Numbered from the stretch's first letter, positions 41,801-51,190 are shown. The stretch: DNA of 62,536 nucleotides from UBA1388 sp964555515 (GCA_964555515.1 CAZKSJ010000003.1:1-62536), one strand, 5' to 3'. Program-made: numbers and translations. The notes: generated from the sequence alone by a model not told the origin.

Positions 41801-44800
41801 ACCACCGGTGGCATCACGGTGAGTAATGATTTGACGATCATCGCCGGCGTGCTAGACGCAGTTTCCGGTTCTAATTACCCCATTACAGTTGGTCGCAACT
41901 GGACTAACACACCTGGTACAGGTGGATTCTTGCCTCAAAATGGTACCGTCACCTTTAATACCACTACCACAGCAGAAATTACTGGCGCGACCAATTTCTA
42001 TAACTTTACTGCTGCCACAGCCGGCAAGACTCTCAAATTTGGTGATGCCACTACCTTTACTATTAATGGCTTGTTTACCCTTACCGGCGCTGCTGGTCCG
42101 AGTTACGTTACTCTAGATTCAGTCAGTGGTGGGACATCTCAATGGACAATCAATCATCAGGGTACTGAAAGCATCACTTATGCTAGTGTCAAAAACAGTG
42201 CTTGTGATGGCTCTTCTACCCAAATTGACGCCAGCGATGTGTCCAACTATGACGCTGGTAATAATGGCACCTGTTGGTTGTTCCCAAGCTTAACGCCTTC
42301 TGCAGTTGATTTTTCCATGTGGAAGTTTGATGAAGGTTATGGTGATACTGCTTATGACAGCGACGCAAGTGCATTTAATGGTACTCTATCTGGTACCACC
42401 AAACCAACCTGGCAAACGGAGGATCTGTGTGTGTTTGAAAAATGTCTTTATTTTGAAGGCTCTACCGCGTATGTAGATGTGGGTGACGTGGATACTGTCA
42501 AGACCGTTTCATTTTGGGCGCGCCCCATTTCTACTACCACCTCATTTGTCCAGCTGTCTACATCTGCCTACATCAGCGCGTCTTCTGGCACACTTTCAGC
42601 AACAGGTTTTACTGAGCCCACATTTTACGTCAACGGCCAGCCCAGCAAGACGATTGTGGCCAACAGGTGGCAGCATATTGTGGTGACGACTTCGACCGGC
42701 GTGACTGCCGATGCCGTCCAATTTGGCAAACAAAACTCGTCTTACTTTACTGGTTTCCTGGATGAAGTGAAGCTCATGGCAGATACTTATTCTGCAGCAG
42801 AAGTGAGAGGCGATTACACTGCCAATGGCGCGCAAGGGCCAGTCAGCGCTTCATTTGGAGGTGGCGGGGGAGGCAACAACGCTTGGTTGAGTGATGGATT
42901 GGTAGGGTATTGGCAGATGGATCAAGAGATTGTTTCGGCAGGTTATCCTGAGGTGGCCAGTAAAGGCACAACTTACAATTCTGCATCTGATACAACGGAT
43001 CATGTGGTGGATCTACCAGATTCTATTAGCGCAGGTGATTTACTCATGATATTTGTTGCTGCCGATGGCAATGCCAGCTGGACTTGGCCGGGAGATTGGG
43101 ATGTGATTATTGATACAGATAGTGGGGGCTCGAGTCATATTGAAGTGGGATATAAGACTGCCACGGGGTCTGATGGGACATCGATTACTATTACTTCTTC
43201 TTCCGCTGAATCTGCAACTGCCTTTTCGTGGCGAATTACTGGTTGGGACGGCACCACACCACCAGAGGGGACGACTTACGTTGCTCCTGCCTTAGGTGAC
43301 AATCCAGATCCGCCAAGTCATACAGCTAGCTGGGGAAGTGATAACAATCTGTGGATTGCATTTTCTGGTACCAATGGTGGCAAGGATGGCACTTCTGTTT
43401 ATCCTTATCCAGACAATAACGAAAATGCAGAAAACTCAACTAGTGGAGGTAACATTGCTAGTGATGAGGTAACTACGGCCACACAAAACCCAGGAACCTT
43501 TACAGAGACTTATATTAATTATTGGGTTGCTGCAACCATAGTGATCCGGCCTGAGTCCTCGAGTACGATTACGGATTTTTCTGGTAATAACATTACTTTA
43601 AACAATAATGGGGGAGTGACATCTGTGACAGGAAAATTTGGTAATGGTTCAGAGTATGTGCCTGCCTCTACGCAGTATTTGTCTACTACTACTGAGATCA
43701 ATGACGTAAAATCCATCTCCTTTTGGGTGAATCCAGACTCAACAACCAACTACTATTTGGCTCTTACCTCCAGCGCCTATATAACATCTTCGGGCGGCCA
43801 ATTTGCATTGACTGGTTTTGGAGGTGCAGATATCTATGTTAATGGCAAACCTTCCACAACTATTGAGGCAAGCAATTGGTCACTGGTGACTATCACCTCA
43901 CTAACTAGTATCAATGCGAACCAGTTTTACTTGGGTCGTCAGGACACCAATTATTTTGACGGCACGATGGACGAAGTCCGCTTATATAACCGAGTACTTT
44001 CTCCAGCAGAAGTGGCGGCGCTGTATGAACACGCGCCAGGGCCAGTGGCACACTGGAAGATGGACGAGAATGTTGGTAGTTATGCCTATGATAGTTCGAC
44101 CAACAATCTGACCGCCACGCTTACTAATGCTGGTTGGAATTTGGGTAAATTTGGCAGCGGAGTAAAAACAACAGATGCTAATTCCGTGCAAGAATATGTG
44201 TCATTACTTGATCAAAATACGCTTGATTTTACCAATGCTCAAAATTACTCCTTGAGTGGGTGGGTAAAAGTTGAATCTCAAGAAAATACCGTGGCAATTT
44301 TGATGAATAAAGGCGGGACTAGCACATCAACTGCTGGTTACGATATGTATGTGTCAACTAATTATCGATGTGGTTACACAGATGGAGATGGATCAGGTGT
44401 TGATTATGCAGAAAGTTCAGTGGCTGCAGATAGTAATTGGCATCATGTTTCTTGCGTGATGGATAGAGATGGAGTTGCAACTGGCATCGTTGGTCTGCAC
44501 ATCTTTGTGGATGGAGTGCTATCAGGATCAGATACTACTCTAACTGAAGGAGATGGTGGCACTGGTAATAGCAGTAGTTTTGTAATTGGTGAACATAGTA
44601 CTACCTACGAATATACGAGTAGTATCGATGATGTGAAAATATACAACTACGCCCGGACGCCAAAACAAATCATTCAGGACATGAATGGTGGGCATCCGGC
44701 GGTGGGCAGCCCGGTGGGTTCACCCGTTGGCTATTGGAAGTTTGATGAGGGGTCGCTGAACATGTGTTCTGGTGGGAGCAATGATTTTTGTGACCATAGT

Positions 44801-46810
44801 GGTCAAGGCCACGATTTAATATTTTCAGGGACAGCTGGTGGTTACACCAATAGCGGCAAATTTGATAAAGCATTCAATGGCACAGGTTCAGTCTGGGCTT
44901 CCATTAGTGATGCAAATAGTACAGATGAATACGATTTTGCTGCACCAGACTCGTTTTCCATTTCTGGCTGGATCAGATCTGACAGTGCTTCTAATCCTGG
45001 CGGTAATGAATACATTATCAATAAAGCTAATGCTACCACCGCTGGATATGGTGTATATGCCAATTCCTCCGGACAAGTCTGTTTTGGGATTGATGACGAC
45101 ACAACTTGGGGACCAGACATAGGTGTATGCAGTGTGGCTAGTTTATATGATCAAATTTGGTATCATTTTGTAGCAACCAGAGACACCACCTTAGATGAAT
45201 TAACAATGTATGTTAATGGTTTGCCCATTAAAACTGCCAAAGATACAACTAGTGCCACTCTTGAAAACTCACTTGCTTTTTATGTTACAGACCGGGATGG
45301 GACAGACAATGGTGATGAATTTAACGGTGATATTGATGAATTAAGGGTCTATCGCTATGCGCTCCAACCAAGTGAAGTGCTCGTGGATTATAACCAAGGT
45401 AAGGCGGCGGTGATGGGATCACTATCCCAAGACACGAGTGGTGATGGTTTGAACTCTGCTGCTTCTGAATATTGCCCCCCAGGCAACAGCGATGCGTGTG
45501 TAGCTCCTATTGCAGAGTGGAAGATGGACGAAAAGACGGGGACGAATGTTAATGATACGAGTGGTAATAATTACACTGCCGCCTTCACTGGCACCCCCAC
45601 TTGGGCAACCGGCAAATATGGCTCTGCCCTAAATTTTCCTGGCAGTGACAGTCACTATGCAGAAACGGCATCAAATGTGACTCCCAGTAGCACGATCAGC
45701 ATGAGTTTCTGGATGAAGTCTACCTCCACTTCTACTACTCAAGTCCTGCTTGATTGGCGGCTAGGGAGGGTATGCAGGATTGGGGGGGTGACGGCCAACA
45801 AAATTAACTGCATGGTAGATGACAGCTCATCTGGGTCTGCCACATCTACTACATCGGTCAATGATGGCAAGTGGCATCATGTGGTGTTAACTAGTACCGC
45901 TAATGCTCAAATTTTATACATTGATGGCAAGCCTGAAGGAACTGCGACTGAGACTTTGAGCACAACAACTGGTGTGGTTTATCTTGGTAGAGCAACCTCA
46001 GCCACCTATCCATACGATGGATTATTAGACAACGTGCGGTTGTATAACTATGTGCGCACACCTGAGCAAATTGCTTGGGAATATAACCAAGGTGCGCCGG
46101 TAGCGTGGTATAAATTTGATGAGTGTGCTGACACCACAGCTTATAACTCGGCGGTTGATGGTAATGGTGATGCGGCGGGATTGGACGGCACTATCACTCC
46201 AGGAGACACGACAGGCACTAATGACAGTGTGGGCACCTGCAGCTCAGGCAATGGCGATGAAATGTGGGACAATGGCACTGTTGGAAAATATTCTGGCAGC
46301 TTAGATTTTGATGGAACTAATGATTATGTGACAATTGCTTCACCGGGATTACCATCAGGAGACTTTACTTATTCAGTATGGTTTTACCATTCAGCCAACA
46401 GCAGCGATACTATACTTTATGCTGGGGATGGAGCTGGTGGCAATGAAATGAAGATAGATCGACCGGCTAGCAATGAAGTGAGAGTACGGTTGAACGGTTC
46501 AGCTGCTTGCTTAGGTGGACCTGTGCCGGAAACAAACACATGGAATCATTTTATGGTGACCCGGACAGGAAGTGCAGTACAGGGATATTTAAATGGCGTA
46601 CCTTCGTGTTCAGGAATTTCAGCAGCAACATTAAACTTTGGCTCATGTCCACTTTTGATAGGTGCAGATGATTCATCAACAGCTTGTGATCACACTGGTA
46701 TCAGTGAGGTTTGGGATGGTCAGATTGATGAAGTAAAAATTTTTAACCACGCGCTCACCCCACAACAAGTGCAACTAGAATATAATGGAGGCGCGGTGAG
46801 ATTTAATTAA
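38864..46810 (+). CDS. Giant multi-LamG surface protein
   Basis: 2648 residues. It has a signal sequence (IFNVLFLTLLLVISNVPYG), a sialidase-like or propeller N-terminal region (about 60-460; strands such as VIYYAYFNTANQTF and VYYRVSTNDGSSWG), and a long Thr/Gly-rich repetitive beta-helix-like region (about 550-1130). Six LamG domains follow, starting near residues 1146, 1345 (interrupted by an inserted beta domain), 1726, 1953, 2215 and 2412. Each has a (W/Y)(K/Q)(M/F)DE-type first strand and a DEV(K/R)(L/I)YN-type end. LamG domains bind glycans or proteins, so attachment to a host or partner cell is the natural inference. It ends without a C-terminal anchor. Confidence 0.85.
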   Translation: MRKMTKIFNVLFLTLLLVISNVPYGFFDYLTNQWSSRGIVDELWLSQHDSSVIDSFMPRQVDAAEASIDTTAGSTVDYHQGSGKNIVCVDDTDCYVFYVNSDSDLEYQRSTNGGASWGGTSTQMQADTILGISVWYDQWTPGDTSGTLVHIAYIDGSPDVIYYAYFNTANQTFSAPDATVISTTYPQGTLAAANMVTITKAIGGDLFIGTVDATAPTSPASFIHKCNGTCTTDSNWTSTSLPNPWTNTGSNVDNNHALLMLPLSDTTLHDAGDVMLVSHDIAAHVVEYKYYDDSANSWSGDFTSLGSSTDSTTYDAALGGTVNPNTGELYITYVYNPGTANTSEVLAWKYHDADGAGAGNDAWSQLTDPWDNSTDAASIIIDTNIGIDTNTDDLYVAYIRADSTATANDVYYRVSTNDGSSWGTETLLSSGTDRTHIAISLDASSPERLYGVWFASSAMYGNLIADLSAGITITGTFHGTSESGGDPGQCDGATENLSLRVDGGTAVTTTCADTTGTFSFTGISAGQGDTITIYSTGADKANRVYVSDGTDDSGMDIYEDRVAIGDENDGTVTNADLADYDNGGVEGTNDMLFDVDGSNNLTVDSGKELHIHTGDTFSPGSNVTTPKLHVTTSATYSGSSETLTLTGSGTTTDRPLYIDGGTFTAPATTVFQGTSATDIESTTFNALTFSPTITGSVTYTFLGAETINGNFTINPTAASTQLLTVNAGGTITVGASYTTTLSGTTSGTSTLDLRPSAADYNLSSGLINIGAAGTLDASSTTTSTITLTGTSGTLFTRSGVFTAGGSTIIFNGDGSPTALTSGTFQTTNAFNNLTLTPAISSAGRTYAFGSGAIAVGGDLTIQPSGTQLLTVNMAGDITVTDTLSITRSNTATSKLVTGASNPALSAGDINVATGGTLDGTGSTSTITLTENGTPLVIGGTYTPGNTTIAYVPAGTSGVTVTNSTYYNVTFNKASNTFSLTTGGITVSNDLTIIAGVLDAVSGSNYPITVGRNWTNTPGTGGFLPQNGTVTFNTTTTAEITGATNFYNFTAATAGKTLKFGDATTFTINGLFTLTGAAGPSYVTLDSVSGGTSQWTINHQGTESITYASVKNSACDGSSTQIDASDVSNYDAGNNGTCWLFPSLTPSAVDFSMWKFDEGYGDTAYDSDASAFNGTLSGTTKPTWQTEDLCVFEKCLYFEGSTAYVDVGDVDTVKTVSFWARPISTTTSFVQLSTSAYISASSGTLSATGFTEPTFYVNGQPSKTIVANRWQHIVVTTSTGVTADAVQFGKQNSSYFTGFLDEVKLMADTYSAAEVRGDYTANGAQGPVSASFGGGGGGNNAWLSDGLVGYWQMDQEIVSAGYPEVASKGTTYNSASDTTDHVVDLPDSISAGDLLMIFVAADGNASWTWPGDWDVIIDTDSGGSSHIEVGYKTATGSDGTSITITSSSAESATAFSWRITGWDGTTPPEGTTYVAPALGDNPDPPSHTASWGSDNNLWIAFSGTNGGKDGTSVYPYPDNNENAENSTSGGNIASDEVTTATQNPGTFTETYINYWVAATIVIRPESSSTITDFSGNNITLNNNGGVTSVTGKFGNGSEYVPASTQYLSTTTEINDVKSISFWVNPDSTTNYYLALTSSAYITSSGGQFALTGFGGADIYVNGKPSTTIEASNWSLVTITSLTSINANQFYLGRQDTNYFDGTMDEVRLYNRVLSPAEVAALYEHAPGPVAHWKMDENVGSYAYDSSTNNLTATLTNAGWNLGKFGSGVKTTDANSVQEYVSLLDQNTLDFTNAQNYSLSGWVKVESQENTVAILMNKGGTSTSTAGYDMYVSTNYRCGYTDGDGSGVDYAESSVAADSNWHHVSCVMDRDGVATGIVGLHIFVDGVLSGSDTTLTEGDGGTGNSSSFVIGEHSTTYEYTSSIDDVKIYNYARTPKQIIQDMNGGHPAVGSPVGSPVGYWKFDEGSLNMCSGGSNDFCDHSGQGHDLIFSGTAGGYTNSGKFDKAFNGTGSVWASISDANSTDEYDFAAPDSFSISGWIRSDSASNPGGNEYIINKANATTAGYGVYANSSGQVCFGIDDDTTWGPDIGVCSVASLYDQIWYHFVATRDTTLDELTMYVNGLPIKTAKDTTSATLENSLAFYVTDRDGTDNGDEFNGDIDELRVYRYALQPSEVLVDYNQGKAAVMGSLSQDTSGDGLNSAASEYCPPGNSDACVAPIAEWKMDEKTGTNVNDTSGNNYTAAFTGTPTWATGKYGSALNFPGSDSHYAETASNVTPSSTISMSFWMKSTSTSTTQVLLDWRLGRVCRIGGVTANKINCMVDDSSSGSATSTTSVNDGKWHHVVLTSTANAQILYIDGKPEGTATETLSTTTGVVYLGRATSATYPYDGLLDNVRLYNYVRTPEQIAWEYNQGAPVAWYKFDECADTTAYNSAVDGNGDAAGLDGTITPGDTTGTNDSVGTCSSGNGDEMWDNGTVGKYSGSLDFDGTNDYVTIASPGLPSGDFTYSVWFYHSANSSDTILYAGDGAGGNEMKIDRPASNEVRVRLNGSAACLGGPVPETNTWNHFMVTRTGSAVQGYLNGVPSCSGISAATLNFGSCPLLIGADDSSTACDHTGISEVWDGQIDEVKIFNHALTPQQVQLEYNGGAVRFN

Positions 46811-46818
46811 ACACATTT

Positions 46819-47286
46819 ATGATGAACTTAGCCGTGCCATTACCAGCACCACCATCACCTAAAAAATCTAAAAAGGGTTTCTTTGGGCGGCAAAATTGGC
46901 TGCCAAGCATTAGAACTAGTGCCAACTCATCAGAGATCATTTTGCCAAAAGTGCCCATTGCCTTGGGTTTATTAGTTGCTTTGTTGGTAGTTGGTTGGTA
47001 TTTGTTGACAACTAAAATGAATACTGCCAAGCAGCCTCCGGCCAAAATGATGGCAGAGATTGAAGCGCTGATTGATTTGCCAACAGAACAGCCGCAGATT
47101 GCGGTGGTATCTGATGTAGAGAAGTTGAACCAGCCGTTTTTTGCGGACGCAAAAAACGGCGATTACGTGATTGTTTATCAGCAAGCGGGGAAAGTGCTGT
47201 TGTACAGACCAGCCACTCATAAGGTTATCAATTTTGCCAACATCCAGATCCCCACTTCAGCAACAGAGACATTTATTCAACCATAG
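46819..47286 (+). CDS. Membrane-anchored small extracytoplasmic protein
   Basis: 155 residues. A Pro/Lys-rich cytoplasmic segment and one membrane helix (VPIALGLLVALLVVGWYLLTT) precede a compact domain with the pattern QIAVVSDVEKLNQPFF, AKNGDYVIVYQQAGKVLLYRP and KVINFANI. I recognise this as a domain common in CPR genomes, function unknown. It lies 8 nt after the giant LamG gene. A perfect 12-bp inverted repeat sits in its coding sequence at 47133-47160. It converges on the 952-residue gene with only 11 nt between stops. Confidence 0.7.
   Translation: MMNLAVPLPAPPSPKKSKKGFFGRQNWLPSIRTSANSSEIILPKVPIALGLLVALLVVGWYLLTTKMNTAKQPPAKMMAEIEALIDLPTEQPQIAVVSDVEKLNQPFFADAKNGDYVIVYQQAGKVLLYRPATHKVINFANIQIPTSATETFIQP
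47133..47160. repeat. Perfect 12-bp hairpin inside the 46819 gene
   Basis: GCCGTTTTTTGC-GGAC-GCAAAAAACGGC, covering codons for QPFFADAKNGD. It may simply reflect codon choice for a conserved motif. Confidence 0.6.
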
Positions 47287-47297
47287 TCCTGTTCTGG

Positions 47298-50156
47298 CTA
47301 TGCATCACTCAAAGGCACAGCCTTTGGCTTAGCCAGAGGGTGCAGCAAATGAGTGGCGGTGTAAAAGGTCCAGACTAGTAAATTAACCGCTCCAATCAAA
47401 ATAAAAGGTGTGACTTCCCACCACTCAAAAGAACTGATGAACAACCACTGTCCAGCTAGCAGCAGTAGTAGCAATATTTCAAAGCTGGTGCCAAGTAAAA
47501 ATTCGATGCTAAGTTTGAGATTATTTGCTGCATTGGTTTCTCCAATTGGCTCAAGTTCAAACAGATAAGCTTTTCTAGACAACCCCTCTGGTACGGCAAA
47601 GACTTTGGATTGATAGCCATCGGCAGCAATATTGATTGAGGTTACCGTATCTTGAAAACTGAAATGAAAATAACCGTTGGCCATGGTGTTTTGGTAACTT
47701 AAGACGCTACCCTGGTCACCCACCAAACTGACTTTGGCTTGGGCAATGGGCTGGTTTGACTGATCGTTAATGACTTTGCCATGAAGTTGGCGGACTTCCG
47801 ATTTTCCACCAAACAAAGTTCTAAAACGATTTTTGACATATGAAGGTAATTGACTTACTGATAAATGAGTGCGTGCCCTTAAAGATAAAAACAGCAGCAG
47901 AGACAAAAAACTCAAGCTGGCAAAACTGACTAAATGATAAATGCTACGTGAATTCTTGAGAGTTGTCAGGACAGGGCTAGTTTGGTCAAGCAGCCGTTGT
48001 AATGAAACTTGGTAGTACTGCGCTAGTTCGCCTATAGAAAATATCGAAAATTTCTTTTTGGCCATCAAAATTTCTGGATAATCTTGCAAGCCTGTTTCAG
48101 AAAGAGCGAATTCTTGAACAACAGTTTGATAGTTGGGTGAAGAAACAGTCACCCGATATTGGCCAAAAGGCAGCACCAGCGGCACGACGCCATCCACGCC
48201 ACTTTTAAATTGACTAGTCAGACCAAAGGCATGAGGATCAATTGTTTGGTAAAGCTGGCTAGTTGGATTCCAGCGCTCAACCACGATTGTAGAATTTTCC
48301 ACTGGATGTTTTGTATTGGAATCAAGAATGATGAGGGGATTGACCACTTTGAGTTGTGCAAATTCCCAAACGCGTTTATTGCCAGTCACATCTTCTAAAT
48401 CTAGATTTAGACTATACCAACCCAATTGTTCAAAATTGTTCAGCCGAACTAGATATTTATGATCACCAATGGGTGTGATGGGTAATTGAGTGGTGGAGGA
48501 GATTGCTTGATTAGTTCTAGCATCATGATTTGTCTGCGCAGTGATGATTAATTTAACCTGACTTAGTGCAATATTTGATGGCACGGTGACGATCAACTCA
48601 TACGGCAATCGTTGTGGAACCACCATGGCAGTTAGTTTTGGCATCTGACCAGTCACGGTTTGGCTGACAGCGATGGGTAATCCTTGATGGGTGAATTGCA
48701 GGCCGATTTGGTCGAATCCCTCAACTGCTTCTTGAGCCGTGGTCACCAAATAAATGTCAGATGTGCTGCTGATGCCATTCTCATTGGTCGCAATTAACTG
48801 AAAATAATAGGGAGTGTTGGTGGTCAAATCTGATAAGGAGATTGAGTGAGCTGCAGATAATCCCGCTGTGGTTACTTCCGAGTTCAATTGTTGGGGAGAC
48901 AAACCATATTTTGTTACAACTTGCACTGGTTGAGAATAAAGCACGGTAAAAGTGGCTGCGGTTGCTGAAATCTGCTGGATAGTGAGCGATTGGAGGACGG
49001 GCGCTGCAGTTGAGGTCGTGGGTGTGGTGGGTGCAGTTGCAACAGAGGTCGGGGTTGGGGTTGGCGTGGGAGTAGTGGTTGTGGTTGAGGTGCTGGTTGA
49101 CGGCGTAGCTGTGGAGGTTGGCGTGGGGGTAGCAGTTGGGCTTGGCGTAGGTGTGGGCGGTGGTTGGTAGCTATATTGATGTGTAACCGTTGATGGTAGA
49201 GACACCACCGGGTCTGTAATTGCCGCAGAAACATTAAAATATACGGTCTGACTACCCGTGTAGTTGGGTAGAGTTTTGAGTTTGAAAGTCACTTCTTGAG
49301 TACCAGCTGCTTGCGAAAAGGCAGGAATTTCCCAAATGATCTTGCGATTGACGACATCAATCACTGGATCAGTACTGCCGTACCCGTGTGAAGCAGAGCC
49401 AGATACGTACTCAACAATTTCAATGATGGGGACACCATCAAGGCCTACTTTTCCTAGTTCCCAACTTGACTCAAGGGTAATGGGACTAGTGTTGACGTAA
49501 TCTGTGGAGTAAGTGAGCGAATAGCTTACTTCAGTATCTTGTGGTAGTTGGCTAGTTGTGGATGGTGTGAGTTCAACGTGTAGATCTTGGGAAGTGGGGC
49601 CAACCTGAGCAGTAATGGAAATTTGATCATTACTCACCACGTCCACAGCGACGTTGCTTGATTCGGAAAGACTAGCACCTGCCCATAACGCTAGCTGCCA
49701 AACTTGCTCACTAGAAGGAACCGTCGCTGGTGTAGAAGTGACCCCGCCAGTGACAAAGAAACCATATTTTAAGCCTGGCGTCAGATCTGAAATGGGGAAG
49801 GTGATGGTTTGACTATTGACCGATGTGGCAGTACCAATGCCAGGCATGGCTAAAGTATCAGCAGGCAAAAATGTAGTAGAAACTGAGTAATCACTAGCAG
49901 TAACTGAAATTGTCCAACCACTCGGTACAGTAACTCTGAGCTCATCTTCAGCAACTGCTTCTTCACTAACAAGAGTGATTAACACTGGCAGTGGGCTGGT
50001 GTTGCTTGTCTGGCTACTGAGTCGGATGGAAGCGTTACTGATCGCTAAGGCGGGTGGTGCCTGATACAAAAAGATCCAACTCATGAGCGAGATGACCAAC
50101 AACGCCAGCAGGAATGTTTTCCAACGACAACAAAATCGCATTCGATCTATCCGCAT
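47298..50156 (-). CDS. Large multi-domain surface/membrane protein
   Basis: 952 residues. A signal peptide (FLLALLVISLMSWIFLYQAPPALA) is followed by an N-terminal beta domain with AMPGIGTATSVNSQTITFPI, paralogous to the 28429 protein, and a DUF11-like domain. A long Pro/Thr/Ser linker (about 325-390) leads to an FN3 domain like that of purple acid phosphatases (VVTKYGLSPQQLNSEV) and further beta domains. A membrane helix lies near residue 745 and a carboxypeptidase-regulatory-like domain (LHGKVINDQSNQPIAQAKVSLVG) follows, with two C-terminal membrane helices at the end. The carboxypeptidase-regulatory domain may therefore be cytoplasmic. ATG 50141 is an alternative start. Role: probably a wall-spanning surface scaffold. 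Confidence 0.7.
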   Translation of the reverse strand: MRIDRMRFCCRWKTFLLALLVISLMSWIFLYQAPPALAISNASIRLSSQTSNTSPLPVLITLVSEEAVAEDELRVTVPSGWTISVTASDYSVSTTFLPADTLAMPGIGTATSVNSQTITFPISDLTPGLKYGFFVTGGVTSTPATVPSSEQVWQLALWAGASLSESSNVAVDVVSNDQISITAQVGPTSQDLHVELTPSTTSQLPQDTEVSYSLTYSTDYVNTSPITLESSWELGKVGLDGVPIIEIVEYVSGSASHGYGSTDPVIDVVNRKIIWEIPAFSQAAGTQEVTFKLKTLPNYTGSQTVYFNVSAAITDPVVSLPSTVTHQYSYQPPPTPTPSPTATPTPTSTATPSTSTSTTTTTPTPTPTPTSVATAPTTPTTSTAAPVLQSLTIQQISATAATFTVLYSQPVQVVTKYGLSPQQLNSEVTTAGLSAAHSISLSDLTTNTPYYFQLIATNENGISSTSDIYLVTTAQEAVEGFDQIGLQFTHQGLPIAVSQTVTGQMPKLTAMVVPQRLPYELIVTVPSNIALSQVKLIITAQTNHDARTNQAISSTTQLPITPIGDHKYLVRLNNFEQLGWYSLNLDLEDVTGNKRVWEFAQLKVVNPLIILDSNTKHPVENSTIVVERWNPTSQLYQTIDPHAFGLTSQFKSGVDGVVPLVLPFGQYRVTVSSPNYQTVVQEFALSETGLQDYPEILMAKKKFSIFSIGELAQYYQVSLQRLLDQTSPVLTTLKNSRSIYHLVSFASLSFLSLLLFLSLRARTHLSVSQLPSYVKNRFRTLFGGKSEVRQLHGKVINDQSNQPIAQAKVSLVGDQGSVLSYQNTMANGYFHFSFQDTVTSINIAADGYQSKVFAVPEGLSRKAYLFELEPIGETNAANNLKLSIEFLLGTSFEILLLLLLAGQWLFISSFEWWEVTPFILIGAVNLLVWTFYTATHLLHPLAKPKAVPLSDA

Positions 50157-50239
50157 TAATACACTTTTTCTCTAGATAGATCATGACAGAACAAGCCTAT
50201 GTATGGCAAGAGTGGGTTATCAATTTTTGCCTAGAAAAA

Positions 50240-50962
50240 TTAGCCTTGTGCCAGTAGCTGAGCTTTTCTTGAGCAAGCTGGCCAAGCGCCGTAACCATCA
50301 CGTGACATTTTGAAGGCAGCCGTTTTGATCGCTTCTTCCGCATTAAATCTTAAGTTAGGATCTGGATCTAAGCCCATTGCTCGGCGATTACTCTGCCAAG
50401 TGCTACTCACAAACTGAAACATGCCGCCATAAGCGTTGTTGACTGCACCAGCATTAAAGCCAGATTCACAGTGGGCGATATCCTTTAACATCTGGCTAGA
50501 AATGCCATACTGCTCGGCATACTGCTGGAATAGCTGATCATAGTTTGAAGCCGGCACACTAGGAGGGGGTGATTTTGCTTGTACCACTTTGGCCTCTGTT
50601 GAATCAGCAGTCTTGCGTGATAAATCACCGTCGTTTTTAACCTGTTTAACCTGAGGCTTGTACAACTCCACAGACGAAGTGTGATCAATCACCTCTTGAG
50701 GGTCTACTGTCAATCTGACTGGCTCCTGCCTGTCAGCTGCTGGCGCAGCATCTATCGCCTCTTCTGCCAATTGGTAGTCAGCTCCTTGAAGATCGAAATG
50801 ATTGTTGATCGGTAATTGCCAGATTAGCTGGTAGTTTTGGCGATCATAATACATGACTGGAGAAGCTTGATGATCCACTGCACTGACAGGACTGACCGAG
50901 TTTAATAACAACCCCCAGCTGATCACCACCACCCACGCCAATTTAGAAAATAATAATTTCAT
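50240..50962 (-). CDS. Secreted lytic transglycosylase (SLT domain)
   Basis: 240 residues. A signal peptide (MKLLFSKLAWVVVISWGLLLNSVSPVSA) is followed by a 110-residue linker and a C-terminal SLT/lysozyme-like domain. Catalytic Glu is in AHCESGFN, followed by YGGMFQFVSSTWQ and DGYGAWPACS, as in resuscitation-factor/SLT enzymes that cleave peptidoglycan glycan strands. I use ATG 50962 (AAGGTGA upstream) rather than 50971. It has a perfect consensus promoter. It may serve wall remodelling or secretion-apparatus insertion, or act on neighbouring cells. Confidence 0.88.
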   Translation of the reverse strand: MKLLFSKLAWVVVISWGLLLNSVSPVSAVDHQASPVMYYDRQNYQLIWQLPINNHFDLQGADYQLAEEAIDAAPAADRQEPVRLTVDPQEVIDHTSSVELYKPQVKQVKNDGDLSRKTADSTEAKVVQAKSPPPSVPASNYDQLFQQYAEQYGISSQMLKDIAHCESGFNAGAVNNAYGGMFQFVSSTWQSNRRAMGLDPDPNLRFNAEEAIKTAAFKMSRDGYGAWPACSRKAQLLAQG

Positions 50963-51012
50963 ATAAATCACCTTTTTGTTTGGGGAAATGTCTGATGATA
51001 CAGACTGACGTG

Positions 51013-51041
51013 ATTATATCTATTATTAAGCCAAATGTCAA
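51013..51041 (-). promoter_or_regulatory. Perfect consensus sigma70 promoter of the transglycosylase gene
   Basis: On the minus strand: TTGACA (51036-51041), exactly 17-bp spacer, TATAAT (51013-51018). The leader is about 45 nt with AAGGTGA near the ATG. Confidence 0.9.
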
Positions 51042-51094
51042 TATGTAATGAGTAAATAAATTACTCAATTAGCCTGGTGAAGGCCTTTCATTTC

Positions 51095-51190
51095 ATCCCG
51101 CCTTGGCGGAAAACGCCGATTGTGAAATCGGGGATATAAGCCAAGAAAAGCCACGGCGGGATTCCGCCAATAAAAGCCAACAACCCCGAT
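51095..51190. repeat. Intergenic element with competing inverted repeats
   Basis: Between two divergent promoters lie three nested or competing pairings. ATCCCGCC (51095-51102) pairs with GGCGGGAT (51155-51162). TTGGCGGAA (51103-51111) pairs with TTCCGCCAA (51162-51170). A CCGATT-GTGA-AATCGG hairpin (51116-51131) has a GNRA-type loop, and its 3' arm ATCGGGG (51127-51133) can instead pair with CCCCGAT (51184-51190). It is G+C-rich compared with its surroundings and not obviously part of either gene's transcript. Confidence 0.6.

Noticed and set aside
48952..49170. Val/Gly repeat protein on the plus strand
   Set aside because: It is the reverse reading of the Pro/Thr linker of the 952-residue protein.
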